Below, piece after piece: positions 13,530 to 22,540 of a stretch of 24,349 nt of DNA. The position numbers and the translations under genes were made by a program. Under the pieces are notes generated by a model that was not told the origin of the DNA, did not search any database, and worked only from the letters and a program-made list of their open reading frames with translations. The DNA is from a virus, in IMG/VR virus record IMGVR_UViG_3300008258_000063, positions 1 through 24,349 of that record. One strand, given 5' to 3'. The stretch's first letter is position 1; each line of letters starts with the position of its first letter.

Positions 13530-16500
13530 TCATTCTTCTAGTTCTAATCCTTTTTTAGCAAGCTTTGCTCTAATAAACTGATCTCTAAATTCAGGATCTC
13601 TCATCTTCTCCATGAGCATAATATTCGTAGCAGTTTTTCTACCATTTCTAAAAGCCCGTTCTAGCATTACTTTTTGCATAGATGCAGGAGCGTTTTGATA
13701 ACCAACAGTTTGTATTAATCCTGACGCAGTTGCTTCTATAAACTGACTAGATATGGCTTGGTACTTTCCAATATCTTCTCCAGATAACTCTACACCACGT
13801 AGCGTTTTACCTGGTAAGTTATAATCTACTTTAGTTCTAGCAATCTCTTCTTGAAGTTGGTTACGTGCAGCAGGAGTTGTTTGTAATCCAGTGTATGCAG
13901 CAAATCCATAAGCAAGGTTTGGACGTTCTCCTCCTACTAACATAGATTGAGCTGGTAATTCTTGGCGAGATGGTATAGGAAGACCTAATCCGAAGTCAGG
14001 TACACGAGCTTGTACTGCTTCACCAAATCCAGTTACAACACGAGCATACGGATCTCTACCACGTGCAGGAGCTGCTATAATAGAAGGGACTAATAAACCA
14101 GCAAATCCGTTTACAAAACTACCACCATATCTCTCTGGATCGTGCAGTGCTTGAAGAAGACCAGAAACACCTTCTAAGTATGTTTTAGATATGATGTTCT
14201 TAGTCACACCTGCTACAACATCAATAACTAAATCTTTTTCTTTCTTAGAATCATACTTAGGTTTAGACACATAATCACGTACTGCGTTAATACCATCTAC
14301 TGAAGAACCCATAATAGTTGCTAAAGGTTCTACACGAGCATAAGCATACCAAGTATCCCCAATCTTAACACTATACTCAGGGATACCAGCAGCAATCATA
14401 GCGTTACGCTTAGCAGCATCCTTAGGATATGAACCAGTGATGTTACCTTCAGCTACCTGTTGAGCTAGTGCAGCAGTTATACCAAGTCCAACAGCAGTAC
14501 GAGCTATCTTAACATCCGTAGGAGTGTTCTTAGAGAATACACCTAAGGGAGTATAAGATAAAGCATCCTTCATAATATTGATAGGAGTCTTAACGAAGGG
14601 AATTACTGGAGCTACCCAGGGGTGAGCTGCTCTAAGAGCTAAGAGTTTATTACCAAAGCTACCTAAGTCTGCTTGGAATGTAGCTTGCTTAGCAAAGTTA
14701 CGTACATCATCAACAAGTTTGACACGTACATTATCAGGTAGTGTAGCTAACTCAGGAGCTTTAAGAACATTATCTTTCCAGTCTAAAGTCTTGGTGTTTA
14801 CTTTACGTAACGCACTATACACAGCTTCAGGATCGCCATACTTACCAGAAGAAGCTAAGCGATAGGCTTGAGCATTGTATTCCATACGACGGAAAATAGA
14901 CTTGAAGAACTCGTCAACACCTACGCTAAGGCGACTAGGAACACGAACCACTTGACCTAGAATCTTCTCAACTTTAGTAGCACCTTCTTGAGCACCGATA
15001 GCCCCACGAATCTCAGGCATTGCTGCGTCTAACGGAGATCCTCTTAGTAAACCTTCTTTAGTAAAGTATGCGGATTCTAATAAACCATCCATCAATCCTC
15101 TAAATGCAGGAAGAACTTCTCCAATCTTAACTTTACTTGCAGGGTTGACTGCTTGTAAAATACGCTCAGTACCTAATAGTCCTATCTTAGCAATACCAGA
15201 GAATGCGTTAACTGCAGTGGTAGCTAGACCAGAGATGTAAGAGTTAACTACAAACTCACCAAACTTATCTGCCCAGCCTGGCTGCTTTACTGCATCTTTA
15301 GTTAAGTTAGCCAGTGCTTCGTTCTTATTAAAGCTAGTACCAGGAGAAGCTTTTATAGCAGATACAGCATCTCTTAATGCAAAGATGTCTGACAGTTCTT
15401 TACCACCATTCTTAGATAATCCTTTTAAGATCTCCTCAGTAGAACCAATTACTTTCTTCTGAGCTTTAGCTGCTGCTAAGGCACGACCAATATTAGATAC
15501 GTTACCAATAGCGGAGATTAGATCACGACCACCTAGTTCTTGTACCTTACGATTAAGTAAGAAGTTTACTGCGGAGTCAGCAGGAATATTGAGAGGTGTT
15601 GTATCTAACTCAGTAGCAATAGCTCCTTTGTTAGCTGATACGATACGAGTAAGTAACTGCTCTGGGTCTTCTGCTTTGTAGCCAGCTTTAAGATACGCTG
15701 CTAAGTTCTGTTCACGTAATGGATTATCTGCACTGAATGCAGCAGTAAACCTTGAAGCAGGTATGTCAGTTAGTCTGAACGGAGCATCTGTAAAGAGAGC
15801 ACGATAGTCTCCACCAGCAATCTCATTGGTCAGCTTAGTAGCTAACTCAGAGTCTTCTAACTGCTGGAGTAAAGGAACAATACTGTCTTGTAGTTCAATG
15901 TTCTTAGCAGCACCTACATCAGCAATCTCTTGAGCTAACGGACTTAATGGTACGTTGTCTTGAGTAACACCAGTAGTTAGCCCAGTCTTAGTATTTTGTA
16001 ATTCTTTACCTGCTTGCTGTACTGCTTCACGACCTGTACGATTAACAAGTGCTCCTATTGTACCGCCAAGTGTTCCTCCTAAGACAATACCTGCAGCAGA
16101 CGAAGCTACTCTTCCTAAGTCTTCATCAGAATAAATTGGTTGTAGTGCTCCAGCAACACCTCCTCCAGCAGCACCTCCAGCAACTAATCCTTTAGCTCCT
16201 TTGAATAACAATGATCCTGGAATAAGTGTAGAAGGATTAACCAAACCTCCTACGAATGTGCCTAATACACCAGACACAGGATTCTCTGCAGTCATTTGAC
16301 GAACACGAGATTCTTCTTCTACTTGTTCAGCAGTTGGTTCTTTGCCTAATAACTGAGCAGCTCCTGTGATTTCAGAGCCTACTGCTTGACGAGCTGCTGC
16401 TGTGAAGGTTTCAAACGCAGTAGCACCTGTACGGTTTAAGTACTCAACAATATCTTTATCTGATAAGCCAGCCTTACGAGCACCTTCTAAATCATATTCA

Positions 16501-16580
16501 GTGCCTTGTGCTAAGTAAGATGCAATATCAGTATAAGATAAGCCAGCTTTTCTAGCTCCTAAAACATCATATGTAGCCAT
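13530..16580 (-). CDS. Large internal virion protein (T7 gp16 position)
   Basis: The 1016-residue protein, the longest in the window, sits after two other core-type genes in the order of T7 gp14-gp15-gp16. It starts with two copies of a 20-residue motif (period 25 residues). A long Gly/Ala-rich hydrophobic stretch follows at about 105-185 and may enter membranes, as expected for a DNA-ejection channel protein. The middle and end are helical, with segments such as AAHPWVAPVIPFVKTPINIM that I recognise from large proteins of aquatic phages. I cannot see a lytic transglycosylase domain like that at the N terminus of T7 gp16. The ejection-core call therefore rests on size, order and neighbours. 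Confidence 0.65.
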   Translation of the reverse strand: MATYDVLGARKAGLSYTDIASYLAQGTEYDLEGARKAGLSDKDIVEYLNRTGATAFETFTAAARQAVGSEITGAAQLLGKEPTAEQVEEESRVRQMTAENPVSGVLGTFVGGLVNPSTLIPGSLLFKGAKGLVAGGAAGGGVAGALQPIYSDEDLGRVASSAAGIVLGGTLGGTIGALVNRTGREAVQQAGKELQNTKTGLTTGVTQDNVPLSPLAQEIADVGAAKNIELQDSIVPLLQQLEDSELATKLTNEIAGGDYRALFTDAPFRLTDIPASRFTAAFSADNPLREQNLAAYLKAGYKAEDPEQLLTRIVSANKGAIATELDTTPLNIPADSAVNFLLNRKVQELGGRDLISAIGNVSNIGRALAAAKAQKKVIGSTEEILKGLSKNGGKELSDIFALRDAVSAIKASPGTSFNKNEALANLTKDAVKQPGWADKFGEFVVNSYISGLATTAVNAFSGIAKIGLLGTERILQAVNPASKVKIGEVLPAFRGLMDGLLESAYFTKEGLLRGSPLDAAMPEIRGAIGAQEGATKVEKILGQVVRVPSRLSVGVDEFFKSIFRRMEYNAQAYRLASSGKYGDPEAVYSALRKVNTKTLDWKDNVLKAPELATLPDNVRVKLVDDVRNFAKQATFQADLGSFGNKLLALRAAHPWVAPVIPFVKTPINIMKDALSYTPLGVFSKNTPTDVKIARTAVGLGITAALAQQVAEGNITGSYPKDAAKRNAMIAAGIPEYSVKIGDTWYAYARVEPLATIMGSSVDGINAVRDYVSKPKYDSKKEKDLVIDVVAGVTKNIISKTYLEGVSGLLQALHDPERYGGSFVNGFAGLLVPSIIAAPARGRDPYARVVTGFGEAVQARVPDFGLGLPIPSRQELPAQSMLVGGERPNLAYGFAAYTGLQTTPAARNQLQEEIARTKVDYNLPGKTLRGVELSGEDIGKYQAISSQFIEATASGLIQTVGYQNAPASMQKVMLERAFRNGRKTATNIMLMEKMRDPEFRDQFIRAKLAKKGLELEE
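16437..16571 (-). repeat. Two-copy 25-residue repeat in the large internal virion protein
   Basis: Residues 4-23 and 29-48 carry the same pattern, YD(V/L)xGARKAGLSxxDIxxYL, with a 25-residue (75-base) period. The copies differ in their linkers, and the DNA copies are diverged, so this looks like an old duplication of a short helical module. Confidence 0.8.
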
Positions 16581-16587
16581 GTTACCC

Positions 16588-17706
16588 TTACTGAATAACT
16601 ACTCTAGTGCCAAAATTAGCTTGTATTTTTGCTTGGAGTGCGTTGATTCTTTGCTGTATTTCTGCTCGATATGCAGGTTCAGTTTCTAATCTCTGTAGAT
16701 TTGCTCTAGCGTCTGCTTGTATTTGTTGGTACTCAGGATCTAAAGCAATTTTATATGTACCTGCTGCTTGATCATATGGACTAGCTACTGTAGGAGCTGC
16801 TGCGGAAGCTGCTGGTGCAGGTGCTGCAGATGATGCTGGAGCTGTAGTAGTAGGTGGATTACGTTTGTCAAATGAAGCAGGACTTGGTTTTTCTCCTGCA
16901 GGAGTAGTTCCTGGTTTACCTTTATTTAAAACGCTATCTACAATTGCACTAGTTACTACAATTCTATCTACTTCTTTACGAGTTTTCTTATCGTAATAAA
17001 CAATAACACCACCACCGTTTTGATCAGGAATTGCTGTTTTATCTAGTTTACCTTCTTCGTATTCAGCATTGTATTTACGAATCTTAGCACGTTCTGCCTC
17101 AGTTTGAACAGATAAAAGTTCCATACTAAGCTCATCTTTACGACGCTTTTTATCAATATCAAGTTGAATCTGACCACGTTGTTCAGCAAGTCTATTAGCC
17201 AATGCATCATTACCAGCATCACGAGCTTTAGCAATCTGCTCATCAAGCAGTTGAGGATTCTTAGTATATAGCTCAGTCTCAAGAACTTGAGTTCTAAGTT
17301 TCTCTCCTCTAGCTTTTTCTGCTTCAGCTTCTACTCTACGTAGTTCCTGAGTAGCCATCAGAGCTTGCTGACCTAAACCAGCTTCAGCGAATCCTGTTTG
17401 TAGATTTCTATAGAAAGACAATGGATCGTTAGGATCAGAGTTCTGCATAGCAGTATTGTAAACATTCTGTACACTGGTTAACTTCTGTAATACAGGATTA
17501 GTAACTTCAAAGAAGCCACGATCTTGTGCTACGTTAACTAAGCCTCTACCCAGCAGTGAACCAAGCTGTGCTCCTAGTTGATTCTGTGCAGGTAAAGCAC
17601 CTATACGAGCTTGTTCTTGTTGAATTAATTGTTGACGATACAACTCAGGATCTGCACCAAGCAGTGCTTGTTGATTACCTAAAAGTGGATTTACTGGCTG
17701 TCCCAT
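16588..17706 (-). CDS. Internal virion protein C-like (T7 gp15 position)
   Basis: This 372-residue protein is mostly charged helix: a Gln/Leu/Glu-rich first half (residues 1-205, with RRVEAEAEKARGEKLRTQ) is coiled-coil-like. A small beta segment follows (GGGVIVYYDKKTRKEVDRIV), then a Pro/Ala/Thr/Ser linker at about 270-310 and a helical C terminus. It is bounded by a gp14-like and a gp16-like gene, which suits a core or ejection protein. It is much shorter than T7 gp15, so function is inferred only from order and composition. AAGGAAT precedes its ATG. Confidence 0.5.
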   Translation of the reverse strand: MGQPVNPLLGNQQALLGADPELYRQQLIQQEQARIGALPAQNQLGAQLGSLLGRGLVNVAQDRGFFEVTNPVLQKLTSVQNVYNTAMQNSDPNDPLSFYRNLQTGFAEAGLGQQALMATQELRRVEAEAEKARGEKLRTQVLETELYTKNPQLLDEQIAKARDAGNDALANRLAEQRGQIQLDIDKKRRKDELSMELLSVQTEAERAKIRKYNAEYEEGKLDKTAIPDQNGGGVIVYYDKKTRKEVDRIVVTSAIVDSVLNKGKPGTTPAGEKPSPASFDKRNPPTTTAPASSAAPAPAASAAAPTVASPYDQAAGTYKIALDPEYQQIQADARANLQRLETEPAYRAEIQQRINALQAKIQANFGTRVVIQ

Positions 17707-17715
17707 AATTATTCC

Positions 17716-18702
17716 TTAGAATTGAAAATCTCTAGAAGACGGTTGATATTGTTGCGTTGGTTTAGGAGCACCATAAGCACCCGCAGCAGACCCAATTAAA
17801 CTAGATAAGAACTGATTGTTCAGTGACTGAGCTGCTACGTTAGCACCATACTGGGTCTGAGCACCTTGCAGCATACCTCCTAAGTAGCCCTGAGCACCTG
17901 CAGTTTGACCTGGCATCTGAGCTGTGCCTAATGCAAGACCTACTTGATAAGGTTGCATAGCCATGTTCTCTACTTGACTGGACAATCCTAACTGAGTTTG
18001 TAAAGGAGAGTAAGCACCCGCATAGCCTTGTACTTGTGTGCCTAGTAATCCAGCACCAGTGCCTACTAAACTAGCACCAAACTGTGTTCTTTGACGAGCA
18101 GCTTGATCAGCTTCAGCAGCTAATTGTAGATCTTGCTGAGCTAGTGCATTGTAGTATGCTTGCATTTCAGGATTCGCAGGAGCACGACCTGTACCAGTTT
18201 GAACTCCTAAGCCACCACGACCAGTAGCAAAAGCACGACTACGAAGACCAGCAAGCGATTGTTCACGTAAAGGCTGTAATAAACCTTGTCGTGATGCAAT
18301 ATAATCCTGAGCAGCTTGCTCTGGAGACGTAGCTAAATAGTCTTGACCTAGTTTAAACAAGCCCTGAGAAACACCAGTCAGTGGAGCGTACTGACTTTGT
18401 ACTTGTTCTGCTTGTGCTAACGTAGGAGCAAACCTACCAAAGAGTTGATTCTGCAAGGCAGATAACTCAGGAGCTGGTGTGTATCCTCCTGAGGAGATAT
18501 AAGGAACACCAGTGGCAGGGTCTATCTCACGAGTAAACTGAGACGTACCAAACCTGGTAGTCATCCCTACAGGACGGAACGCAGAGATATTAGCAGCATC
18601 TATGCCAGCTTGTCGCTGTTGTGCTGCAGCTTGCTCTCCTGCTTTTCGTACCCCACTAGCCCCTGTAAAGGGGTCTAATACTGCACTAACTATACCGCCC
18701 AT
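17716..18702 (-). CDS. Internal virion protein B-like (T7 gp14 position)
   Basis: The 328-residue protein is rich in Ala, Gln and Gly. It begins with MGGIVSAVLDPFTGASG, a hydrophobic amphipathic start common to phage ejection proteins, and has a central Gln/Ala helical region plus repeated LG/YG-rich segments (SLVGTGAGLLGTQVQGYAG, ALGTAQMPGQTAGAQGYLGG). Such alternate Gly/Ala runs are typical of virion proteins that can pass membranes. It comes first in the gp14-15-16-like trio. A good AGGAGC ribosome-binding site precedes the start. It overlaps the preceding gene by 13 bases. Confidence 0.6.
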   Translation of the reverse strand: MGGIVSAVLDPFTGASGVRKAGEQAAAQQRQAGIDAANISAFRPVGMTTRFGTSQFTREIDPATGVPYISSGGYTPAPELSALQNQLFGRFAPTLAQAEQVQSQYAPLTGVSQGLFKLGQDYLATSPEQAAQDYIASRQGLLQPLREQSLAGLRSRAFATGRGGLGVQTGTGRAPANPEMQAYYNALAQQDLQLAAEADQAARQRTQFGASLVGTGAGLLGTQVQGYAGAYSPLQTQLGLSSQVENMAMQPYQVGLALGTAQMPGQTAGAQGYLGGMLQGAQTQYGANVAAQSLNNQFLSSLIGSAAGAYGAPKPTQQYQPSSRDFQF

Positions 18703-18986
18703 GTTTTGCTCCTAATAAATATAGTGTATTTCTTGTAGTTAACTTCTATAGGTTTTAATACTTCCCATCCTGTTACTGAACCAAACTTAGCAAGTTTAGT
18801 ATTCTCTTCTTCTACTAATGCTAACAGAGGAACATTAGTTAGATATTGTAATAAGTTTAAATCTTCTAAGTACTTCTTCTTTACTTCCTGCGACCACTTA
18901 TGTACATCTGTATGAAACCACAATGCTGCATCGTGTAATTCTAAGTACATTGTGTAGTCGTCTCTAAGGACTACAGGTACTTTCAT
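18690..18986 (-). CDS. Hypothetical protein (98 aa), possible GNAT-fold, gp13 position
   Basis: The 98-residue protein contains LWFHTDVHKWSQEVKKKYLE, then VPLLALVEEENTKLAKFGSV and a closing beta stretch NYKKYTIFIRSKTW. The order of a helix with HKW, a strand with A-L and an N-x-K-L-x-K-F-G segment recalls the small GNAT-like proteins found next to T7-like tail genes, including T7 gp13, and the location between tail and core genes is the same. That link is tentative, and no acetyl-CoA loop is evident. The gene starts 1 base after the fibre stop and overlaps the next by 13 bases. Confidence 0.55.
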   Translation of the reverse strand: MKVPVVLRDDYTMYLELHDAALWFHTDVHKWSQEVKKKYLEDLNLLQYLTNVPLLALVEEENTKLAKFGSVTGWEVLKPIEVNYKKYTIFIRSKTWAV

Positions 18987-18987
18987 C

Positions 18988-19710
18988 TTAGGTCTTCATA
19001 ATAAACGCTAATGCATAGTATGGAGGCAAGTTCTGATTCGTACCGCTAGAGCCTTCTGTACTAATTGATACAGATGAAGAACTCGTTAAACCAATTGTTG
19101 CTGCCGTAGCAGTTCCTGATAAAACATATGCAGAAACACCAGCTAGTGATTGGTTAGTTCCTGCAATTTGTTCAGAAGAACCAACTTGAGAAGTAGTATT
19201 TACTGTAGCATTAGCTGCTATAAAATGGCTGTGTCCAGCATCTGTATGTGTATGGCTCACAACCCCAGCATCTTTAGTACCGCCAGTCTGCGTATTAGAA
19301 CCAGTGATAGTAGAATATGCAACACCAGCAGAATCACTATGAGCACCAATAATAAATCTGTTACGAAGATCAGGAGTGCTATTAGAACCATTACACAATA
19401 CCCATCCTGTAGGAATAGTAGCAATTGTTCCAGACCACATCATAATCATACCTGATGTAAACGCTGCTGATAAAGCAGTCTGTACAAAAGCAGTAGTAGC
19501 TACTTGTGTTGTGTTCGTAGCAGCAGATGCTGTAGGTGCTGTAGGAGTTCCTGTTAAAGCAGGACTATTTAAGTCTGCTTTGGATGAAATAGCAGAAGCT
19601 ACCGCAGTTAACTCAGTATCAATTTCTGTACCTTTAACAATCTTGCCTGAGTTACCAGTAGGTAATCCATCTTTAGCTGTAAAGTTAGTTGCTTTTGTAT
19701 AGTTTGCCAT
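18988..19710 (-). CDS. Tail fibre with phage tail collar domain
   Basis: The 240-residue protein has an N-terminal Thr/Asp part, a fibre-type repeat (SPALTGTPTAPTAS, TTQVATTAFVQ, residues 49-78), a tail collar domain at about 88-122 (GWVLCNGS, TPDLRNRFIIG), and a His-rich metal-binding segment SHTHTDAGHSHF (His153, 155, 160, 162) like that coordinated in T4 gp12. It ends with NLPPYYALAFIMKT, the classic end of this family. Short trimeric fibres of this type bind cell-surface glycans. It sits between tail tubular B and the 98-residue gene. Confidence 0.9.
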   Translation of the reverse strand: MANYTKATNFTAKDGLPTGNSGKIVKGTEIDTELTAVASAISSKADLNSPALTGTPTAPTASAATNTTQVATTAFVQTALSAAFTSGMIMMWSGTIATIPTGWVLCNGSNSTPDLRNRFIIGAHSDSAGVAYSTITGSNTQTGGTKDAGVVSHTHTDAGHSHFIAANATVNTTSQVGSSEQIAGTNQSLAGVSAYVLSGTATAATIGLTSSSSVSISTEGSSGTNQNLPPYYALAFIMKT

Positions 19711-19719
19711 ATTATGTCC

Positions 19720-21372
19720 TTAGACTAAAGTCTTTCCTTGCTTGATTGCTACGTCTATTTTCTGAATTGAAACTGGGTTTCCATTAATATCTGCTTCTAA
19801 GCCTAGCTGCATTACAGTTCCTTGACCACCAGCATTAATGTTAAAGCGATCTAAAACAATACCTGAGGTATACTCAGCAATATTATATTCGGTTGAGCCA
19901 GGGATAGTGTCTACAGTAGAATTATTATATTCATATATTGTAGCAGCGTCTAAAGCATATGTAGTAGCTTGATAACTCTCACTATAATCAAAGCCCCACT
20001 TAATAGCCACTGATTGGTTAGTGCCTCCAATCAATACCCAACCAATCTTTTTTAGTAACTTAAGATTTGTAGACGCATCAAAATCAAAGTAATTAGTAAA
20101 GTAAGCAAGACGATAACTAGAAGTATTATCAGTATAGCCGTAGTATTTACCGATATATCCTGGCTTACCTAAGTATAAGTCTCTAGCTTGTGTTACAAAG
20201 AATGACTTAGGTTCAATACTATCCCAGACTGTAGCTCTCATAGAACCATCTTGCAGTGCAGCACGAGTGTCAAAACAATATACAAACTTAGTTGTAGGAA
20301 GTGTTAATAAATATATAGCGTCTCTTTCATAGTAGACACTTTTAATCTTAGTTAAGTCTGTTTCTGAAAACACAGCAGACATTAGCTCATCACGAACATT
20401 CTTAGAGATGTCCCGCATTGGCATAGACTTTTCTTGGACTACTCGCTGTAGACTACGAACTCCTGAATCAGATAAGAACAATACATCTGTTGCAATATTC
20501 TGTACTGAATCTCTAGCAATACATCCTACATTATAGATAACTTCAACAAGTGTTAACGCTCCTGTGTCTAAAGGATTAGCATAGATTGCTATGTTCTTAC
20601 GACCAAAGAATATAATATATCCGTTATGTGCTGCTGCAGCAATTACAGGATCACCGTTAGGTAATACTTCTTGTAGGTTTAAATAACCAGCAGAACCATT
20701 TAAGAAATCTGTGCCAGCTAGTAAATCGCTGAAATAGACAGTTTGAGTGTCTCCTGAGATACCACCACACCATATTCTTCCATAAGCAGAAAGCACCCAG
20801 CTAGGCATGAATGTTGCTGTGCTATGATTAGAAGGTAACTTAGCGTCATCTCCTACACGCTGGTAGCCAAATGTACCGCTATCGTGCGAACTAAAAGGAT
20901 TACCAGAAATAGGTAACTCATGATACACCAGCATAGGATGTGCTGCTTGTGCTAAATATACATGAGCTTGAAAGTCTGTAACATCTCCATAAGACATGGC
21001 AGCACCTTGCCAGTTATTACCTGTAATGGTATAAGTAGCGTTACCGCTGTTAGTAGTGTTACGCACTGTCTTAGTAGTCATCGTAGTAGTTCCTACAAAT
21101 AACTGATTATTACCAGCACTTAACACTTGATTACTACCGCCATCAACTAATTCAAATATAAACTCTACTGCGTTACCTGATCCTAAGTCAGTATTAACTG
21201 CAGAGTTTACTGTAGTCCACCCACGACGAGCACCGATACGACCATACTTATCAATTACACAATTCTGAGCTTTTAATGCATAACCAGAAGCCAAAGTAAT
21301 ACTAGACTCTTGTAGATTGAGTCCATAGAATCCAGGAGCTGCTATAGACGATGTCTGTAGTTGACTAGCCAT
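19720..21372 (-). CDS. Tail tubular protein B / nozzle-like
   Basis: The 550-residue, beta-rich protein begins SSIAAPGFYGLNLQESS and continues with NCVIDKYGRIGARRGW, a pattern I know from tail-nozzle proteins of T7-like and pelagiphage-type viruses. The rest is alternating beta strands with many aromatic and Gly residues, as in a propeller-like tube domain. It directly follows tail tubular A (1 base apart), as gp11-gp12 in T7. It is shorter than T7 gp12 (794). In the virion it would form the tip of the tail tube through which DNA exits. Confidence 0.75.
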   Translation of the reverse strand: MASQLQTSSIAAPGFYGLNLQESSITLASGYALKAQNCVIDKYGRIGARRGWTTVNSAVNTDLGSGNAVEFIFELVDGGSNQVLSAGNNQLFVGTTTMTTKTVRNTTNSGNATYTITGNNWQGAAMSYGDVTDFQAHVYLAQAAHPMLVYHELPISGNPFSSHDSGTFGYQRVGDDAKLPSNHSTATFMPSWVLSAYGRIWCGGISGDTQTVYFSDLLAGTDFLNGSAGYLNLQEVLPNGDPVIAAAAHNGYIIFFGRKNIAIYANPLDTGALTLVEVIYNVGCIARDSVQNIATDVLFLSDSGVRSLQRVVQEKSMPMRDISKNVRDELMSAVFSETDLTKIKSVYYERDAIYLLTLPTTKFVYCFDTRAALQDGSMRATVWDSIEPKSFFVTQARDLYLGKPGYIGKYYGYTDNTSSYRLAYFTNYFDFDASTNLKLLKKIGWVLIGGTNQSVAIKWGFDYSESYQATTYALDAATIYEYNNSTVDTIPGSTEYNIAEYTSGIVLDRFNINAGGQGTVMQLGLEADINGNPVSIQKIDVAIKQGKTLV

Positions 21373-22020
21373 TTAGATTGCTTCCCAGGCTTGTTCTTCT
21401 ATATATCGTCCTGATTCAAGTGCTATAGCGTCTGCTAAGCTCTGCTTCATTAACTGATATGTCTCCCCAGCTTGTACTCCTCCGTCCTCACCACGCTCTG
21501 CCTGAGCCCTTGCAAGAGCTCCTAAGATTACTGGCTCTTCAGGTACTAATAAATTATCAGCGTTAACTGCTAAGGGTACTTGTGGTTTAATAATATTAAA
21601 ACGAAGGTTATAAGCACCATCAGGAATAGGGTATAAGTCTACCTGAGTATTTCCACTGGAATTAACACCATTGAAGTTATAATATGCAGGAGACCCCTTC
21701 TGAGGAGTGGTCATTAAGAACTGCTGATCCATCCACCTAGTAGAAGCTAATTCTACAAAAGTATTTTGAGTATCATTAATAACATCGATAACTCTAAATC
21801 TTTGACCTGAGCCCACTAGAACATAGTTAAATACATCTGCAGTAGTGGTAGCACTAAGAGTTTCAGACAAAGCATTCCAGTTGTAGGAGTCTTCTACGAC
21901 CCTTTTAGAATCATTGACAAACTTAGCAATCAATTTTACATAGGCATTATCAGATACCGAGGAAGCCTCAGGTTCACGCAGCCTAATCAGTACGTCATTT
22001 ACTAGTTGAATGTAGTTCAT
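21373..22020 (-). CDS. Tail tubular protein A (T7 gp11-like)
   Basis: This 215-residue protein starts MNYIQLVNDVLIRLREPEAS, the familiar N terminus of T7-type tail tubular protein A, and ends in a long helix (ERGEDGGVQAGETYQLMKQS, then IALESGRYIEEQAWEAI). It bridges the portal and the nozzle in this family. The length is close to T7 gp11 (196). The start ATG at 22020 has no ribosome-binding site upstream, and it falls where transcription should begin from the promoter at 22028-22056, so the message is probably leaderless. Confidence 0.88.
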   Translation of the reverse strand: MNYIQLVNDVLIRLREPEASSVSDNAYVKLIAKFVNDSKRVVEDSYNWNALSETLSATTTADVFNYVLVGSGQRFRVIDVINDTQNTFVELASTRWMDQQFLMTTPQKGSPAYYNFNGVNSSGNTQVDLYPIPDGAYNLRFNIIKPQVPLAVNADNLLVPEEPVILGALARAQAERGEDGGVQAGETYQLMKQSLADAIALESGRYIEEQAWEAI

Positions 22021-22027
22021 ATCTTAT

Positions 22028-22056
22028 ATTATACCATAAAATTGATTAAAAGTCAA
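22028..22056 (-). promoter_or_regulatory. Sigma-70-type promoter P4 for the tail genes
   Basis: Read on the minus strand, TTGACT (22056-22051, 5 of 6) is followed after exactly 17 bases by a perfect TATAAT (22033-22028), with a TG one base upstream of it (TGGTATAAT), an extended -10. The initiation point would fall at about 22021-22020, on the A of the tail tubular A ATG. This is the best promoter in the leftward arm. Confidence 0.75.
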
Positions 22057-22064
22057 TACCTTAA

Positions 22065-22310
22065 TTAACAGTCCCACTTCTTTAATGCTAAGGCTTTGCG
22101 GGTAGGTCTGCCCTTTTCATCTTTCATAGCCCCTTTTACTCCACTCATACGAGCACAGAAGCTCTTACGTCTTCCAGCAGCTTTAGGGGATTTTGCAGCC
22201 TCTTTAGCAGAAACTGGAGGCTTCAGGTTAGAGCCTGTCTTCTTGTTGAAGTAAGCCCTTCCTTTAGCGTTTAAACCACCTTCAGGATTCTGATATACCT
22301 TCTTAACCAT
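22065..22310 (-). CDS. Small basic protein, DUF6321-like
   Basis: The 81-residue, Lys/Arg-rich protein carries GGLNAKGRAYFNKKTGSNLK, RRKSFCARMSGVKGAMKD and GRPTRKALALKKW, the pattern of a small basic family (DUF6321 type) that I associate with marine and freshwater phages. No function is known to me. It ends DC and has Cys in FCARM. Its start shares one base with the end of the upstream basic gene. It lies between the virion genes and promoter P4, suggesting a virion or DNA-condensing role, which is inference. Confidence 0.75.
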   Translation of the reverse strand: MVKKVYQNPEGGLNAKGRAYFNKKTGSNLKPPVSAKEAAKSPKAAGRRKSFCARMSGVKGAMKDEKGRPTRKALALKKWDC

Positions 22311-22540
22311 TACCGATACCCCGCTGTCTTCTTTGCTATGTTCTTTGGTTGTTTTACAAACTGTTTACCTGCTTTATTTCCTTTAGCTTTAGCTTTATTC
22401 GTAGCAGCTTTCTCTGCAGGACTTAGTGCCTTCCAAGCAGCATCAGGTAGATAGCGTTTCTTGCCCTTACTAGGCGAACCATCTGAAGTTCTCCACTTCT
22501 GTGCTGACCAGTCTTTTAGAGACTGTTGAGGATTCTTCAT
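22310..22540 (-). CDS. Small basic protein, DUF5872-like
   Basis: The 76-residue protein has MKNPQQSLKDWSAQKWRTSD, KKRYLPDAAWKALSPAEKAA, and a Lys-rich end with TNKAKAKGNKAGKQFVKQP. This arrangement (W-x-x-QKWRT, RYLP, TxKAKxKG, GKQFVxQP) matches small phage proteins annotated as DUF5872 in my memory; a search would confirm it. Strongly basic throughout. Its ATG overlaps the stop of the upstream basic gene (ATGA, 22540-22537). Confidence 0.75.
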   Translation of the reverse strand: MKNPQQSLKDWSAQKWRTSDGSPSKGKKRYLPDAAWKALSPAEKAATNKAKAKGNKAGKQFVKQPKNIAKKTAGYR

